Assembly: GCA_022778715.1 (NCBI GenBank)
Contig: JALFRW010000008.1
Coordinates: 1 to 64,000 of the forward strand
DNA: 64,000 nucleotides
Source of the DNA: Ezakiella sp.
GTDB taxonomy: Bacteria; Bacillota; Clostridia; Tissierellales; Peptoniphilaceae
Direction of reading: 5' to 3'
Shown piece after piece: positions 15,473-25,557 of the stretch. The notes beneath the pieces were generated by a model. That model saw only the letters and a list, made by a program, of their open reading frames with translations, did not search any database and was not told the origin of the DNA. Position 1 is the first letter of the stretch. Each line of letters starts with the position of its first letter. A program made the position numbers and the translations under genes.

Positions 15473-18400
15473 GTGGCTTTTACTCATTTGCATTTACACA
15501 CAGAATATTCGCTCTTAGATGGACATATAATGATTAATGAGCTCGCACAAAGAGCTAAAGAAAATGGTATGAAAGCTGTCGCAATCACCGACCATGGCAA
15601 TATGTTCGGGGCAGTCAATTTTTACAAGGCGATGAAAAAAGAAGGTATAAAGCCAATTATTGGTAGCGAGGTTTATATCTCAATTGGCGACCATAAGAAA
15701 AAGACTCCGGACGAAAAAGAGTATTATCATCTTATATTGCTATGCAAAAATGAAACCGGCTTAAAGAATTTATTTAAGATCTCAAGCGAAAGCTACCAAA
15801 ACGGCTTTTATTACAAACCACGCGTTAGTCATGAATATTTGAAAGCACACAGTGAGGGGTTAATTGCACTTTCCGCTTGTTTGAGCGGAGAAATTCAAAA
15901 ACAATTTCTAGATAGAAATTTGGCGGGTGCAAAAGAAGCTTTCGATTTTTATAAAGATGTGTTTAAAGACGATTTTTATCTCGAAATTCAAAATCACGGA
16001 ATTCCGGAAGAAAAGATGGTGGCGGACTTTTTTAAGGAGCTTTCAAAAAAGACCGGCACAAAAGTGGTGGTCACAAACGATTGTCACTATTTAAACAAAG
16101 AGGACGCTAAAACTCAAGAGATTTTGATGGCGATTTCCACGGGAAAAACTTTAAATGATGCAGACAGGATGCAATTTTCAAGCGACGAGTTTTATTTTAA
16201 AAACGAGAAAGAGATGCGTGCTCTGTTTCCGGATTTTCCGGAAGCAATTGACAACACAGAGGAGATTGTGGAAAAATGTAATGTGGAATTTGAATTTGGG
16301 CATTATCATTTGCCTAGTTTTGATGTGCCAAACGGGGAAGACCATTTTGAATTTTTAAAGAGGAAAACGTTTGAAGGGCTTGAAGAAAGATATGGAGTAA
16401 ATGGAGAGATTCCTCAAAATGTGATGGATAGAGCAAACCATGAGTTAAAAATAATAGATGACATGGGTTTTGTGGATTATTTCCTTATCGTGCAAGACTT
16501 TATAAGATTTGCACATTCAAAAGATATTCCGGTTGGACCGGGTCGTGGCTCGAGCGTTGGCTCCGTTGTTTGTTATGCACTAAAGATTGTGGATTTGGAT
16601 CCTCTGAAATATGATTTATATTTTGAAAGATTTTTAAATCCTGACAGAGTTACGATGCCGGATATAGATATCGACTTTTGCTACGAACGTCGAGGCGAAG
16701 TAATCGATTATGTGCGTGAAAAATACGGTGAGGACCATGTTGTTCAGATTGCAACTTTTGGTACGATGCAAGCAAAAGGAGGAGTGCGCGACGTTGGCAG
16801 AGTGCTCGGTTTAGACTACAATTTTGTAGACAAAGTGGCAAAGATGATTCCGTTTGCACTTGACATGACGATTGACAAAGCGCTTGAACAAAACGAAGAT
16901 TTAAAAAAAATATATGAAACCGATGAACAAGTAAAAGAATTAATTGATTATTCAAAACGAATTGAAGGACATGTGAGGCATATTTCAACTCACGCAGCAG
17001 GTGTTGTAATTTCAAACAAACCGGTGGTAAATTATGTGCCACTTGCGATTGCAAACGACAGTTTAGTCACTCAATTTGACATGACCACAATTGAAGAACT
17101 GGGTTTGTTAAAGATGGACTTTTTGGGACTTAGGACACTCACGGTCATAGACGATGCTCTTAAAATGATTGAAAGAAATTACGGCAAAAAAATTGCACTT
17201 AACGATATGAGTCTTGACGATCCGCTTACTTTAAAACTTTTTAGAGATGTAAATACTATTGGAGTCTTTCAATTCGAATCTCCGGGAATGAGAAATTTCT
17301 TAAAAGATCTAAAAGTGGAAAGATTTGAAGATTTGATTGCTGCAAACTCTTTATTTAGACCAGGACCGATGAACTCGATTCCGGATTTTTGCAAGAGAAA
17401 AAATGGAGAAGAAAAATTTGTATTCCCACATCCGATTTTGGAAGATATTTTGAAGGATACTTATGGTGTAATTGTTTTTCAAGAGCAGGTTATTGCAATT
17501 GTGGAACGCGTTGGTGGTTACTCAAAAGGAGAGGCTGATAATATAAGGAGAGCAATGAGCAAGAAAAAAATGGACGTTATGGAAAGGGAACGTCCGGTGT
17601 TTATAAAAGGCGCTGTAGATAAAGGTTTCACAAAAGAACAAGCAAATGGCATTTTCGAAGACATGATTGACTTTGCAAAATATGCTTTTAACAAATCACA
17701 CTCTGCAGCATACAGCTTAGATGCTTGGCGTACAGCGTGGCTAAAAGCACATTATCCTAAAGAATTTTTCGCAAGTTTGCTCACTTCAGTTTCGGGTTCA
17801 CAATCAAAAGTACTCCTGTATGCTGAAGAAGCAAAAAAATTCGGCGTAAGAATATTTCCGCCGTCAATAAATCATTCTAATTGGGAATTTAATTCAATAA
17901 ATGACGGAGTTTATTTTGGACTTTCCGGCATAAAAGGACTCGGAAGAGCGACAGTTGAAGCGATAAAAAAAGCAAGAGAAAACGGCAAGTTTAAAGATAT
18001 AAGAGATTTATTTGAACGCGTTTATGAAGTGGATAAAACGGCACTAAATAAACGTTCAATCGAAGCACTCATTAAAGCCGGTACGCTAAACGAACTAGGC
18101 ATCAACAGAAGAACTGCGCTAAATAATTATGAGCAAATAATAGATTCAATAGCATTACAATCTAAATCAAATGTAATCGGTCAAAAGTCGATGTTTGACA
18201 TGGTGATAAGTGAAGAAAAACCGAACTATGATTTTGAAATCTATAAAGAGTTTGAATTAGAAGAAGTTTTGGCTATGGAAAAAGAGGTGCTTGGAATGTA
18301 TTTGTCGGGGCATCCATTGGAAAAATATGAAAAGGCAATTAAAAGTATTAATTCAGATGCAGTAAACTCGATTTTTGAAAGCTATGAGGAATACAAGCAA

Positions 18401-18898
18401 GATGGTGTACCAATCGAAAATAGCATAGTGACTATCGCGGGATTTGTGAAAAATGTACGAGTAACCACCACAAAGCGTGACGAGAAGATGGCGATTTTAG
18501 AAATTGAAGATTTAACCGGCACTATTGAAGCAGTTGTCTTTCCAAGGCAATTTAAAAATTATGAAAGTTTTATTAGATTGAATGGAAAATTAGTATTTAC
18601 AGGTGCGTTAAATTACAGCGATGTCAAAGAGCCGAGTTTAATTGTGAACAAAATCGAAAATTTAAACAAAATTTATAGGGTATATATTAGAATAAAAGAA
18701 GACGAAAAAGACGAGAAAATTATGGAAGGCAAGAATTTTATTAAATCCTGCTTTGGTTGTGCACAAGTGATTTTTTATTTTGAAAAGGACAAAACCAGCG
18801 GTTCATTTAATGATGCCAAATTTTTCGATGCAACGGATAATAATATTGAGGAGCTTAAAAGAATTTTTGGGGAAGGTAATGTGAAGTGCGATGATTAA
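15473..18898 (+). CDS. dnaE: DNA polymerase III alpha subunit, DnaE type
   Basis: A 1141-aa replicative polymerase subunit. The start is GTG with AGAGGTGATAAA upstream. Order of domains: PHP domain opening with THLHLHTEYSLLDG, palm with the catalytic PDIDIDF motif (about residues 396-402), fingers with GRGSSVGS, helix-hairpin-helix region, and a C-terminal OB fold (SIVTIAGFVKNVRVTTTKRDEKMAILEIEDLTG). It is the DnaE rather than PolC form, without an internal proofreading exonuclease. The stop overlaps the pfkA start by eight bases. Confidence 0.97.
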   Translation: MAFTHLHLHTEYSLLDGHIMINELAQRAKENGMKAVAITDHGNMFGAVNFYKAMKKEGIKPIIGSEVYISIGDHKKKTPDEKEYYHLILLCKNETGLKNLFKISSESYQNGFYYKPRVSHEYLKAHSEGLIALSACLSGEIQKQFLDRNLAGAKEAFDFYKDVFKDDFYLEIQNHGIPEEKMVADFFKELSKKTGTKVVVTNDCHYLNKEDAKTQEILMAISTGKTLNDADRMQFSSDEFYFKNEKEMRALFPDFPEAIDNTEEIVEKCNVEFEFGHYHLPSFDVPNGEDHFEFLKRKTFEGLEERYGVNGEIPQNVMDRANHELKIIDDMGFVDYFLIVQDFIRFAHSKDIPVGPGRGSSVGSVVCYALKIVDLDPLKYDLYFERFLNPDRVTMPDIDIDFCYERRGEVIDYVREKYGEDHVVQIATFGTMQAKGGVRDVGRVLGLDYNFVDKVAKMIPFALDMTIDKALEQNEDLKKIYETDEQVKELIDYSKRIEGHVRHISTHAAGVVISNKPVVNYVPLAIANDSLVTQFDMTTIEELGLLKMDFLGLRTLTVIDDALKMIERNYGKKIALNDMSLDDPLTLKLFRDVNTIGVFQFESPGMRNFLKDLKVERFEDLIAANSLFRPGPMNSIPDFCKRKNGEEKFVFPHPILEDILKDTYGVIVFQEQVIAIVERVGGYSKGEADNIRRAMSKKKMDVMERERPVFIKGAVDKGFTKEQANGIFEDMIDFAKYAFNKSHSAAYSLDAWRTAWLKAHYPKEFFASLLTSVSGSQSKVLLYAEEAKKFGVRIFPPSINHSNWEFNSINDGVYFGLSGIKGLGRATVEAIKKARENGKFKDIRDLFERVYEVDKTALNKRSIEALIKAGTLNELGINRRTALNNYEQIIDSIALQSKSNVIGQKSMFDMVISEEKPNYDFEIYKEFELEEVLAMEKEVLGMYLSGHPLEKYEKAIKSINSDAVNSIFESYEEYKQDGVPIENSIVTIAGFVKNVRVTTTKRDEKMAILEIEDLTGTIEAVVFPRQFKNYESFIRLNGKLVFTGALNYSDVKEPSLIVNKIENLNKIYRVYIRIKEDEKDEKIMEGKNFIKSCFGCAQVIFYFEKDKTSGSFNDAKFFDATDNNIEELKRIFGEGNVKCDD

Positions 18899-19859
18899 GA
18901 TAAAAAAAATTGCAGTTTTGACAAGTGGTGGCGATGCTCCGGGAATGAATGCAGCGATAAGGGCAGTGGTTAGAACTGGCATTTATAACGGGATTGAAGT
19001 TTATGGTGTGAATATGGGATATAGCGGACTATTGGAAGGCAATATTAAAAAAATGGAATTATCATCTGTGGCTGACATAATTCATAGAGGCGGCACAATT
19101 TTGGGTACCGCAAGAAGCGACGAATTTGAAACTAAAGCAGGGCAACAAAAAGCTAAAAATATTTTAAAGGATATAGGAATTGAAGGGCTCGTAGTGATTG
19201 GTGGCGATGGCAGTTTTAGAGGACTTTTAGAACTAGCTAAGCTTGGAATAAAAGTGATTGGCATTCCTGCTACAATTGATAACGATATGGGGTACACGGA
19301 TTTCACAATAGGTTTTATGACGGCCGCTGAAACTGTGGCTGATGCAATAAGCAAACTTAGGGACACTTCTTCTGCACATGGCAGAGCAAATGTGGTGGAG
19401 GTGATGGGCAGAGATTGCGGCGATATCGCACTTTATTCGGGACTTGCAGGTGGAGCTGAAACTATTTTCGTACCGGAAGTGAATGTGGATTATAAAGATT
19501 TTATTGAAAAGGCAATGCAAGGGAAAAGGCGTGGCAAAAGACACCATATCATTGTGGTGGCTGAAGGCTCGGCAAACACGTTTGAGCTTTGCAAAATGCT
19601 CGAAGAAGAAACAGGCATTGAAACTAGAGTAACCGTTTTGGGACACGTGCAAAGAGGTGGCACGCCTACAGTTTTTGATAGAATTTGGGCGAGTCGAATG
19701 GGATATGTGGCAGTCAATTCTTTGATGGTCGGGGATAGCGGTTTTGCGCTTGGAATTAGATGTAATGAATTAGTAAAAACTGAAATAGAAAAAGCAGTTA
19801 ATATTAAAAAAATATTTAATAAGGAAATTTTAGAAATAGCAGAAATTCTTTCAATCTAA
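18891..19859 (+). CDS. pfkA: ATP-dependent 6-phosphofructokinase
   Basis: A 322-aa glycolytic enzyme that phosphorylates fructose 6-phosphate. Visible motifs are TSGGDAPGMNAAIRA at the N-terminus, VVIGGDGSF (glycine in the GGDGS motif supports ATP rather than pyrophosphate use), PATIDNDM with the catalytic aspartate, and VLGHVQRGG. It overlaps dnaE by eight bases and is followed by pyk nine bases later, the usual pfkA-pyk pairing in Bacillota. Confidence 0.96.
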   Translation: MIKIKKIAVLTSGGDAPGMNAAIRAVVRTGIYNGIEVYGVNMGYSGLLEGNIKKMELSSVADIIHRGGTILGTARSDEFETKAGQQKAKNILKDIGIEGLVVIGGDGSFRGLLELAKLGIKVIGIPATIDNDMGYTDFTIGFMTAAETVADAISKLRDTSSAHGRANVVEVMGRDCGDIALYSGLAGGAETIFVPEVNVDYKDFIEKAMQGKRRGKRHHIIVVAEGSANTFELCKMLEEETGIETRVTVLGHVQRGGTPTVFDRIWASRMGYVAVNSLMVGDSGFALGIRCNELVKTEIEKAVNIKKIFNKEILEIAEILSI

Positions 19860-19868
19860 GGAGCGATT

Positions 19869-21620
19869 ATGAAAAAGACAAAAATTGTGGCAACAATTGG
19901 TCCGGCAAGTGACAAAAAAGAAGTGTTTTCTGAGCTGGTAAAAGCCGGAGTGAACGTTGCAAGGCTTAATTTTTCGCACGGCACGCACGAAGAACATCAA
20001 AAGCGAATTGATATGATTAAAGAAGTGAGAAAAGAGCTCGGCATTCCGGTTGCAATTATGCTTGACACAAAGGGTCCGGAAATTAGAATTGGAAAATTTG
20101 AAAAAGGCAGAATTGATATTTTGCAGGGTCAAAATTTTACACTCACTACTGAGAATATTTTGGGAGATGGGACAAAAGTTTCCGTGAGTTACAAAGGTTT
20201 ACCAAATGATGTTCAAGTTGGCGGACGTATTTTGATAGATGATGGTTTAGTGGAATTTGAGATTGTAGAAAAAACCGACACTACAATTAAACTCATTGCA
20301 ATAAATTCAGGTGAGCTTTCTAATAGAAAAGGCGTGAATGTGCCAAACACTAAAATCAATTTACCATCTCTTACAGAAAGCGACATTGAAGATATAAAAT
20401 TTGGCATTAAAAACGAGGTGGATTATATTGCTGCAAGCTTTATTAGAACACGAGAAGATGTTCTTTCAATCAGGGCGATATTAGAACAAAATAAAGGGTA
20501 TAATATAAAGGTAATATCCAAAATTGAAAATCGCGAAGGCGTTATAAATATGGATAGAATTTTAGAGGTTTCTGACGGAATTATGATTGCAAGAGGAGAC
20601 CTTGGTGTTGAGATTTATCCCGAAGAAATTCCGCACGTACAAAAAGAACTCATAAGAAAGTGCATGGCAGTGGGAAAAATTTCAATTACCGCTACTCAAA
20701 TGCTAGATTCTATGATTAGAAATCCAAGACCAACTAGAGCGGAAGTAACCGACGTGGCAAATGCAATTTTGGACGGCTCATCTTGCGTTATGCTTTCCGG
20801 TGAAACGGCTGCCGGAAAATTTCCGCTTAGAGCGGTAGAAATGATGGCTAGCATTGCACTAAAGACAGAAGAAAAAACGATTTATGAAGAGTTTTCAAAA
20901 ATCTATACAGATTATTACGAAATTAATATTACAAATTCAATTGCAAGCGCAACTTGCAAGATAGCAAAAGAATTAAATGCTAGCGCTATTATTACTCTTA
21001 CTAAGAGCGGACATACAGCAGAGGCAATTTCAAAATTCAGACCAAATATGGACATACTCGCATTTACAGACAGTAAGGAAGTGGAAAGAGAATTATGTGG
21101 GGTTTGGGGTGTGTATCCGGTTTTGATTGGTACTCATACAGATGAATTAAAAGCATTTGACGAAGGAATTCAAAAATGCATGGGAAATGTTTTAAAGGAG
21201 GGAGATCTCGTAGTGCTTACAGCAGGTTTGCCAATGGGGAAGTGCGGCTCGACAAATATGCTGAAAGTGGAGATATTATCAAAGATGTTAGCAAAGGGAA
21301 TGGGAATTGGCGAAGGGATGGTGACAGCAAAAGCAATTATCGCCAATTCAAAAGAAGAACTTTTAAATGGTTTTCAAGATGGCGATATTATTGTAACGAT
21401 AGGGATGGATAGAGATATGGTGACTTTTGTGGATAGAGCTTCAGGCATTATCACAGAAGAAGCGGGATTAACAAGCAGTGGTGCAATCATTGGGTTAAAT
21501 ATGAAAAAACCGACCATTGTTGGGGTGATAGATGCAACTAAAAGTATAAAGTCGGGAGATATTATTACTATCAATGTAAAAACAGGAGAAATTTATAAAG
21601 GAGAAATTAAAAATGAGTAA
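19869..21620 (+). CDS. pyk: Pyruvate kinase with C-terminal PEP-utiliser-like domain
   Basis: A 583-aa enzyme converting phosphoenolpyruvate and ADP to pyruvate and ATP. Motifs: KIVATIGPAS, MLDTKGPEIRIG, ISKIENREGV and MIARGDLGVEI. About 100 extra C-terminal residues (ELLNGFQDGDIIVTIGMDRDM...AGLTSSGAIIGLN) form the PEP-utiliser mobile-like domain common in Bacillus-type pyruvate kinases, though here the usual TSH catalytic motif reads TSS. An AAGGAGCGATT precedes the ATG. The stop overlaps the next gene by eight bases. Confidence 0.96.
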   Translation: MKKTKIVATIGPASDKKEVFSELVKAGVNVARLNFSHGTHEEHQKRIDMIKEVRKELGIPVAIMLDTKGPEIRIGKFEKGRIDILQGQNFTLTTENILGDGTKVSVSYKGLPNDVQVGGRILIDDGLVEFEIVEKTDTTIKLIAINSGELSNRKGVNVPNTKINLPSLTESDIEDIKFGIKNEVDYIAASFIRTREDVLSIRAILEQNKGYNIKVISKIENREGVINMDRILEVSDGIMIARGDLGVEIYPEEIPHVQKELIRKCMAVGKISITATQMLDSMIRNPRPTRAEVTDVANAILDGSSCVMLSGETAAGKFPLRAVEMMASIALKTEEKTIYEEFSKIYTDYYEINITNSIASATCKIAKELNASAIITLTKSGHTAEAISKFRPNMDILAFTDSKEVERELCGVWGVYPVLIGTHTDELKAFDEGIQKCMGNVLKEGDLVVLTAGLPMGKCGSTNMLKVEILSKMLAKGMGIGEGMVTAKAIIANSKEELLNGFQDGDIIVTIGMDRDMVTFVDRASGIITEEAGLTSSGAIIGLNMKKPTIVGVIDATKSIKSGDIITINVKTGEIYKGEIKNE

Positions 21621-22110
21621 AATATTGTACATTGTAGGTTCACTTACAAAGAATTCAATCAACAAAAAAATTGCTGAAGAATTGCAAAAAAATGCAGGCG
21701 GAGAGATATTTACACTAGAAAATATTCCGCTATTTAGCGAAGATTTGGAAAAAGAAAACGTACCGGCCGTGGCAGAACTTAGAGAAAAAGTTTTGGAAGC
21801 AGATAGAATTGTATTTGTTTCGCCGGAATACAATTACACATTTTCAGGTGTTATGAAAAATACAATCGATTGGTTAAGTCGTCCTTATGGAGACAATAAG
21901 CCGGCAATCATAGGTAAAAAGGCGGCAATTTGCGGTGGGTCAACTTCATTTTTTGGACCGGTCAGAATGAGAAAAGATTTGTTTACCTTGCTATCTCTCT
22001 TGGGAATGAATGTTTCTAGTGCTGAATTATATGTTTCAGCAGATAAGATAACTAAAGAATGGGATGAAGCAACATCAAAAAGAATTAAAAAATTCGCAGC
22101 GGCTTTATAA
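21613..22110 (+). CDS. NADPH-dependent FMN reductase family protein
   Basis: A 165-aa flavodoxin-fold protein. The N-terminus ILYIVGSLTKNSINKKIAEEL and the motif FVSPEYNYTFSGVMKNTIDWLSRP are typical of the NADPH-dependent FMN reductase/azoreductase group (chromate-reductase-like). It would reduce flavins or quinones in the cytoplasm. It overlaps pyk at its start and directly abuts the deaminase gene, so it belongs to this run. The natural substrate is unknown. Confidence 0.85.
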   Translation: MSKILYIVGSLTKNSINKKIAEELQKNAGGEIFTLENIPLFSEDLEKENVPAVAELREKVLEADRIVFVSPEYNYTFSGVMKNTIDWLSRPYGDNKPAIIGKKAAICGGSTSFFGPVRMRKDLFTLLSLLGMNVSSAELYVSADKITKEWDEATSKRIKKFAAAL

Positions 22111-22530
22111 ATGAGACAACCTTGGGACAATTATTTCATGGACATCACAAAAAAAGTGGCTGAAAGGTCAACTTGTGATAGAGCATTTGTTGGTTGCGTA
22201 ATCGTAAATAACGAGCACAGAATTGTTTCAACCGGTTATAATGGGAGTGTTAGTGGAAATCCTCATTGTATTGACGTTGGTCATACAATGAGAGATGGAC
22301 ACTGCATTGCCACAATTCACGCTGAAATGAACGCACTTTTGTACTGCGCGAAAGAGGGCATTTCGGTGAAAGGCTGTACTGCTTATGTAACGCATTTTCC
22401 TTGTTTAAATTGCACAAAGAGTTTAATTCAAGCGGGAATTGTGAGAATAGTTTACCAAAATGATTACAGAGTTGATGACTACGCGCTTGAGCTAATCAGA
22501 AAAAATAAAATTGAGTTAAAGAAATTATAA
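22111..22530 (+). CDS. dCMP deaminase family (ComEB-like)
   Basis: A 139-aa zinc-dependent cytidine/deoxycytidylate deaminase-fold protein. Zinc and catalytic motifs are TIHAEMN (histidine ligand and glutamate) and FPCLNC (two cysteine ligands). The N-terminal STCDRAFVGCVIV and STGYNGSVSGNPHC also match dCMP deaminases, which make dUMP for thymidylate synthesis. Its ATG follows the preceding stop with no gap and no clear ribosome binding site, so translation is probably coupled. It could be named comEB by analogy to Bacillus. Confidence 0.88.
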   Translation: MRQPWDNYFMDITKKVAERSTCDRAFVGCVIVNNEHRIVSTGYNGSVSGNPHCIDVGHTMRDGHCIATIHAEMNALLYCAKEGISVKGCTAYVTHFPCLNCTKSLIQAGIVRIVYQNDYRVDDYALELIRKNKIELKKL

Positions 22531-22560
22531 TATTTTGAAAAATTATTGATTTAAAAACTA

Positions 22561-22589
22561 TTGACAAAAGTTTTTTAAGCGAGTACAAT
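22561..22589 (+). promoter_or_regulatory. Promoter of the pyr operon
   Basis: TTGACA (22561-22566), 17 bases, TACAAT (22584-22589). The leader to pyrB is only about 50 bases and contains no PyrR-type attenuator that I can see. Confidence 0.8.
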
Positions 22590-22644
22590 AGTAAGAAAAG
22601 TTTAAAACAATTCGACAGATTAACGATTTTATTTTGGAGGAAAT

Positions 22645-23577
22645 ATGCTAAAAGGAAGAAATTTTATCGAACCAACTAACTTCAGTTTGGAAGAGCTAGA
22701 CGAAGTAATGAACCTAGCTGCAGCAATTAAATCAAACCCTGAGGATTACCTTGACGTTTGTAAAGGCAAATTATTAGCAACTCTATTTTATGAGCCCAGC
22801 ACGAGAACCAGATTTTCATTTGAGGCTGCCATGTTAAGACTTGGTGGTAGCGTTATTGGTTTTTCGGAGCCGGGCTCATCTTCTGTTGCGAAGGGTGAAT
22901 CACTACGCGACACAATAAGAACAGTTGGAAGTTACTCAGATATTATTGTCATGAGACATCCAAAAGAAGGAGCGCCAAATTTTGCACAAGAATTTACTTA
23001 TGTACCTTTAATTAACGCTGGAGACGGTGGACATCAACATCCAACACAAACTTTGACAGACCTTTTCACAATTAGAGAAAGCAAGGGCAGACTCGATAAT
23101 TTGACAATTGGTCTTTGTGGAGACTTAAAGTTTGGCAGAACTGTTCACTCTTTGATTAAAGCAATGAGCAAACACACAGCAATAAGATTTATTTTAATTT
23201 CTCCTCCGGAACTTCAAGTCCCAACTTATTTCAAAGCTACCGTGCTTGATGGAAACAATTTGGAATATGAAGAATATGTGAAATTGGAAGATGTAATTCC
23301 TGAACTGGATATTTTATATATGACAAGAGTTCAAAAGGAAAGATTTTTCAACGAAGCAGACTATGTAAGACTCAAAGATTCTTATGTTTTGGATGCAAAC
23401 AAATTAAAATTAGCAAAAGAAGATTTAGCAGTTTTGCATCCGCTACCAAGAGTTACGGAAATCGCAAATGAAGTTGACGATGATCCACGTGCTTGGTACT
23501 TCAGACAAGTAAAAAACGGTATGTTTGTAAGAATGGCACTTATTATGAAATTGTTGGGGGTGGAAAGGAATGCTTAG
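22645..23577 (+). CDS. pyrB: Aspartate carbamoyltransferase catalytic subunit
   Basis: A 310-aa enzyme that joins carbamoyl phosphate and aspartate, the committed step of pyrimidine synthesis. The carbamoyl phosphate-binding motif [16 protein letters not shown] and the later [12 protein letters not shown] and [10 protein letters not shown] are intact. A TTTTGGAGGAAAT precedes the ATG. It is first in the operon and overlaps pyrI by eight bases, indicating a PyrB-PyrI holoenzyme of the allosteric type. Confidence 0.97.
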   Translation: MLKGRNFIEPTNFSLEELDEVMNLAAAIKSNPEDYLDVCKGKLLATLFYEPSTRTRFSFEAAMLRLGGSVIGFSEPGSSSVAKGESLRDTIRTVGSYSDIIVMRHPKEGAPNFAQEFTYVPLINAGDGGHQHPTQTLTDLFTIRESKGRLDNLTIGLCGDLKFGRTVHSLIKAMSKHTAIRFILISPPELQVPTYFKATVLDGNNLEYEEYVKLEDVIPELDILYMTRVQKERFFNEADYVRLKDSYVLDANKLKLAKEDLAVLHPLPRVTEIANEVDDDPRAWYFRQVKNGMFVRMALIMKLLGVERNA

Positions 23578-24004
23578 TATAAACTCAATTAAAAGAGGAA
23601 TTGTGATTGACCACATCCACGCAGGTTTGGGGTTAAAGATTTTTGATTATTTGGGACTTAGAGATGCGGATTATACTGTAGCTCTTATTATGAATGCACA
23701 CAGTAATCAATTTGGGAAAAAGGATATTATAAAAATCGAAAATGTTATAGATTTGGATTTGTCGGCACTCGGTTTTATCGATCCTGAAATTACAGTAAAC
23801 ATTATTGAAGATGAAAAAATCGTAAAAAAGATAAACCTATCTCTTCCGGAACATGTTGAAGGTGTTATGAATTGTAAAAATCCAAGGTGCATCACAAGTG
23901 TGGAAAGAGGAATAAAGCAAAGTTTTAGTTTAGTAGATGCTGATAAAGGCACTTATCGTTGCGATTACTGCGATCATTTGATGAGTAAGCGCGATGTCTA
24001 TTGA
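23570..24004 (+). CDS. pyrI: Aspartate carbamoyltransferase regulatory subunit
   Basis: A 144-aa nucleotide-binding regulatory chain. The N-terminal allosteric domain begins [27 protein letters not shown]. The C-terminal zinc domain has the four cysteines in CKNPRC and CDYC that bind PyrB. Its presence implies feedback control of the pathway at the enzyme level by nucleotides, which fits the lack of a visible attenuator. It overlaps pyrB and pyrF at its two ends. Confidence 0.96.
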   Translation: MLSINSIKRGIVIDHIHAGLGLKIFDYLGLRDADYTVALIMNAHSNQFGKKDIIKIENVIDLDLSALGFIDPEITVNIIEDEKIVKKINLSLPEHVEGVMNCKNPRCITSVERGIKQSFSLVDADKGTYRCDYCDHLMSKRDVY

Positions 24005-24845
24005 TAAATTATATGAAAGTGTGAAAGACAAGGGTCCAGTCTGTGTCGGATTGGACCCAAATCTTCAACATATTCCGGAAATTTTCGATAATTATTCATC
24101 AATAGAGGATAAACTATTTTTTTACAACAAGGCAATTATTGATTCAACTTATGATTTGACTGCTTGCTACAAGCCTCAACTCGCTTATTATGAAGCACTT
24201 GGGATTGATGGATTGAAAGCTCTAAAAAGAACTAATGAATATATCAGAAATAAGGGCGGTTTGATTATAAACGACGCTAAGAGAGGTGATATCTCTACAA
24301 CTGCAAGCGCTTATGCAAGGGCTTTTTTTGAGGGCGATTTGGAAGGTGATATTTTAACTCTCAGTCCATACATGGGGTTAGACAGCATCGAACCATATTT
24401 GGAATACATTGACTCCAAAGATAAGGGAGTGTTTGTAATTATTAAAACTTCAAATAAGGGTAGCGCTGATTTTGAAGAAATTGATGTAAACGGGGAACCA
24501 CTTTATGCAATCGTGGGCAAGAAAATTGTGAACATGAATGGTAATTCAGTTGGTAAACACGGATACCGAAAAATCGGCTTTGTAATTGGAGCTACAAATA
24601 AAAAAGAAAATGAAGGTGAATATATAAGAAACCTTTTTAAGGACACTTTCTTTTTGATTCCCGGCTATGGAGCACAGGGCGGCGCTGCAAAAGATGTAAT
24701 GGGTTTGCTTGTAGATGGGAATGGCGGAGTTGTAAATTCTTCTCGCGGGATTATAAGAGCATTCGAAAAATCTGAAAAAGATTTTGATATTGCAACGAGA
24801 GAAGCAGTAATTAAAATGAGGGAGGATTTTTATGTCGGGTTATAG
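23994..24845 (+). CDS. pyrF: Orotidine 5'-phosphate decarboxylase, type 2
   Basis: A 283-aa enzyme making UMP from OMP. The N-terminal [13 protein letters not shown] and the catalytic [10 protein letters not shown] motif are those of the longer (type 2) PyrF subfamily, also seen in clostridia, rather than the 230-aa type. The start overlaps pyrI by eleven bases and the end overlaps pyrK by fourteen. Confidence 0.95.
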   Translation: MSIDKLYESVKDKGPVCVGLDPNLQHIPEIFDNYSSIEDKLFFYNKAIIDSTYDLTACYKPQLAYYEALGIDGLKALKRTNEYIRNKGGLIINDAKRGDISTTASAYARAFFEGDLEGDILTLSPYMGLDSIEPYLEYIDSKDKGVFVIIKTSNKGSADFEEIDVNGEPLYAIVGKKIVNMNGNSVGKHGYRKIGFVIGATNKKENEGEYIRNLFKDTFFLIPGYGAQGGAAKDVMGLLVDGNGGVVNSSRGIIRAFEKSEKDFDIATREAVIKMREDFYVGL

Positions 24846-25557
24846 TGTACACAAAATTTTAGAAATGAAACCGTTAAATGATGAAGTTTTTGTAATGTGT
24901 GTGGAGGCAGAATCTAACGGAGCACCGGGACAATTTTATATGTTAAGAGAACCAGACACTACAGACCCAATGATGGGAAGACCAATTTCAATTTCTGATG
25001 TGGATGGAAATAAAATTTATTTCTTGATTCAAATTATGGGCGAAGGTACAAAGCTTCTTAGTAAGAAGAGAGCTGGCGATGAAATTTTACTTATGGGGCC
25101 GCTTGGAAATGGCTTTACACTTGTGGAAGGCAAAACTGCAATGCTAGCCGGAACTGCGGGAATTGCACCATTTTTATATCTATCCAAGCAATTAAAGCAA
25201 AAACCGGACTTGTATGTGGGATACAGAAGTGGCAGCTACTACACGGAAGAATTTAAAGATACTACTGAAAATATTTACATTGCAACTGAAGATGGGAGCG
25301 TTGGACACAAAGGCTATGCACTTGATATTTTAGACATAGACAAGTACGACACGATATATGTTTGCGGACCAATGCCAATGGTTAAGGCGACTCTTAAAAA
25401 ATTTCCTGATGCAAACACACAAGTGAGTCTTGAAGCATATATGGGCTGCGGATTTGGCGCTTGCATGAGTTGTTTATGTGACACAATCAAAGGCAGAAAG
25501 GGCATCTGCAAAGTTGGTCCGGTGTTTAACGGAAAGGAGCTGATTTTTAATGAATAA
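24832..25557 (+). CDS. pyrK: Dihydroorotate dehydrogenase B, electron-transfer subunit
   Basis: A 241-aa flavoprotein carrying FAD and a 2Fe-2S cluster, passing electrons from dihydroorotate oxidation to NAD. The FAD site includes GRPISISDV, and the cluster motif near the C-terminus is MGCGFGACMSCLC with a later GICKVGPVF. It pairs with the pyrD gene that overlaps its end by eight bases. A GGGAGGATTTTT precedes the ATG. Confidence 0.95.
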   Translation: MSGYSVHKILEMKPLNDEVFVMCVEAESNGAPGQFYMLREPDTTDPMMGRPISISDVDGNKIYFLIQIMGEGTKLLSKKRAGDEILLMGPLGNGFTLVEGKTAMLAGTAGIAPFLYLSKQLKQKPDLYVGYRSGSYYTEEFKDTTENIYIATEDGSVGHKGYALDILDIDKYDTIYVCGPMPMVKATLKKFPDANTQVSLEAYMGCGFGACMSCLCDTIKGRKGICKVGPVFNGKELIFNE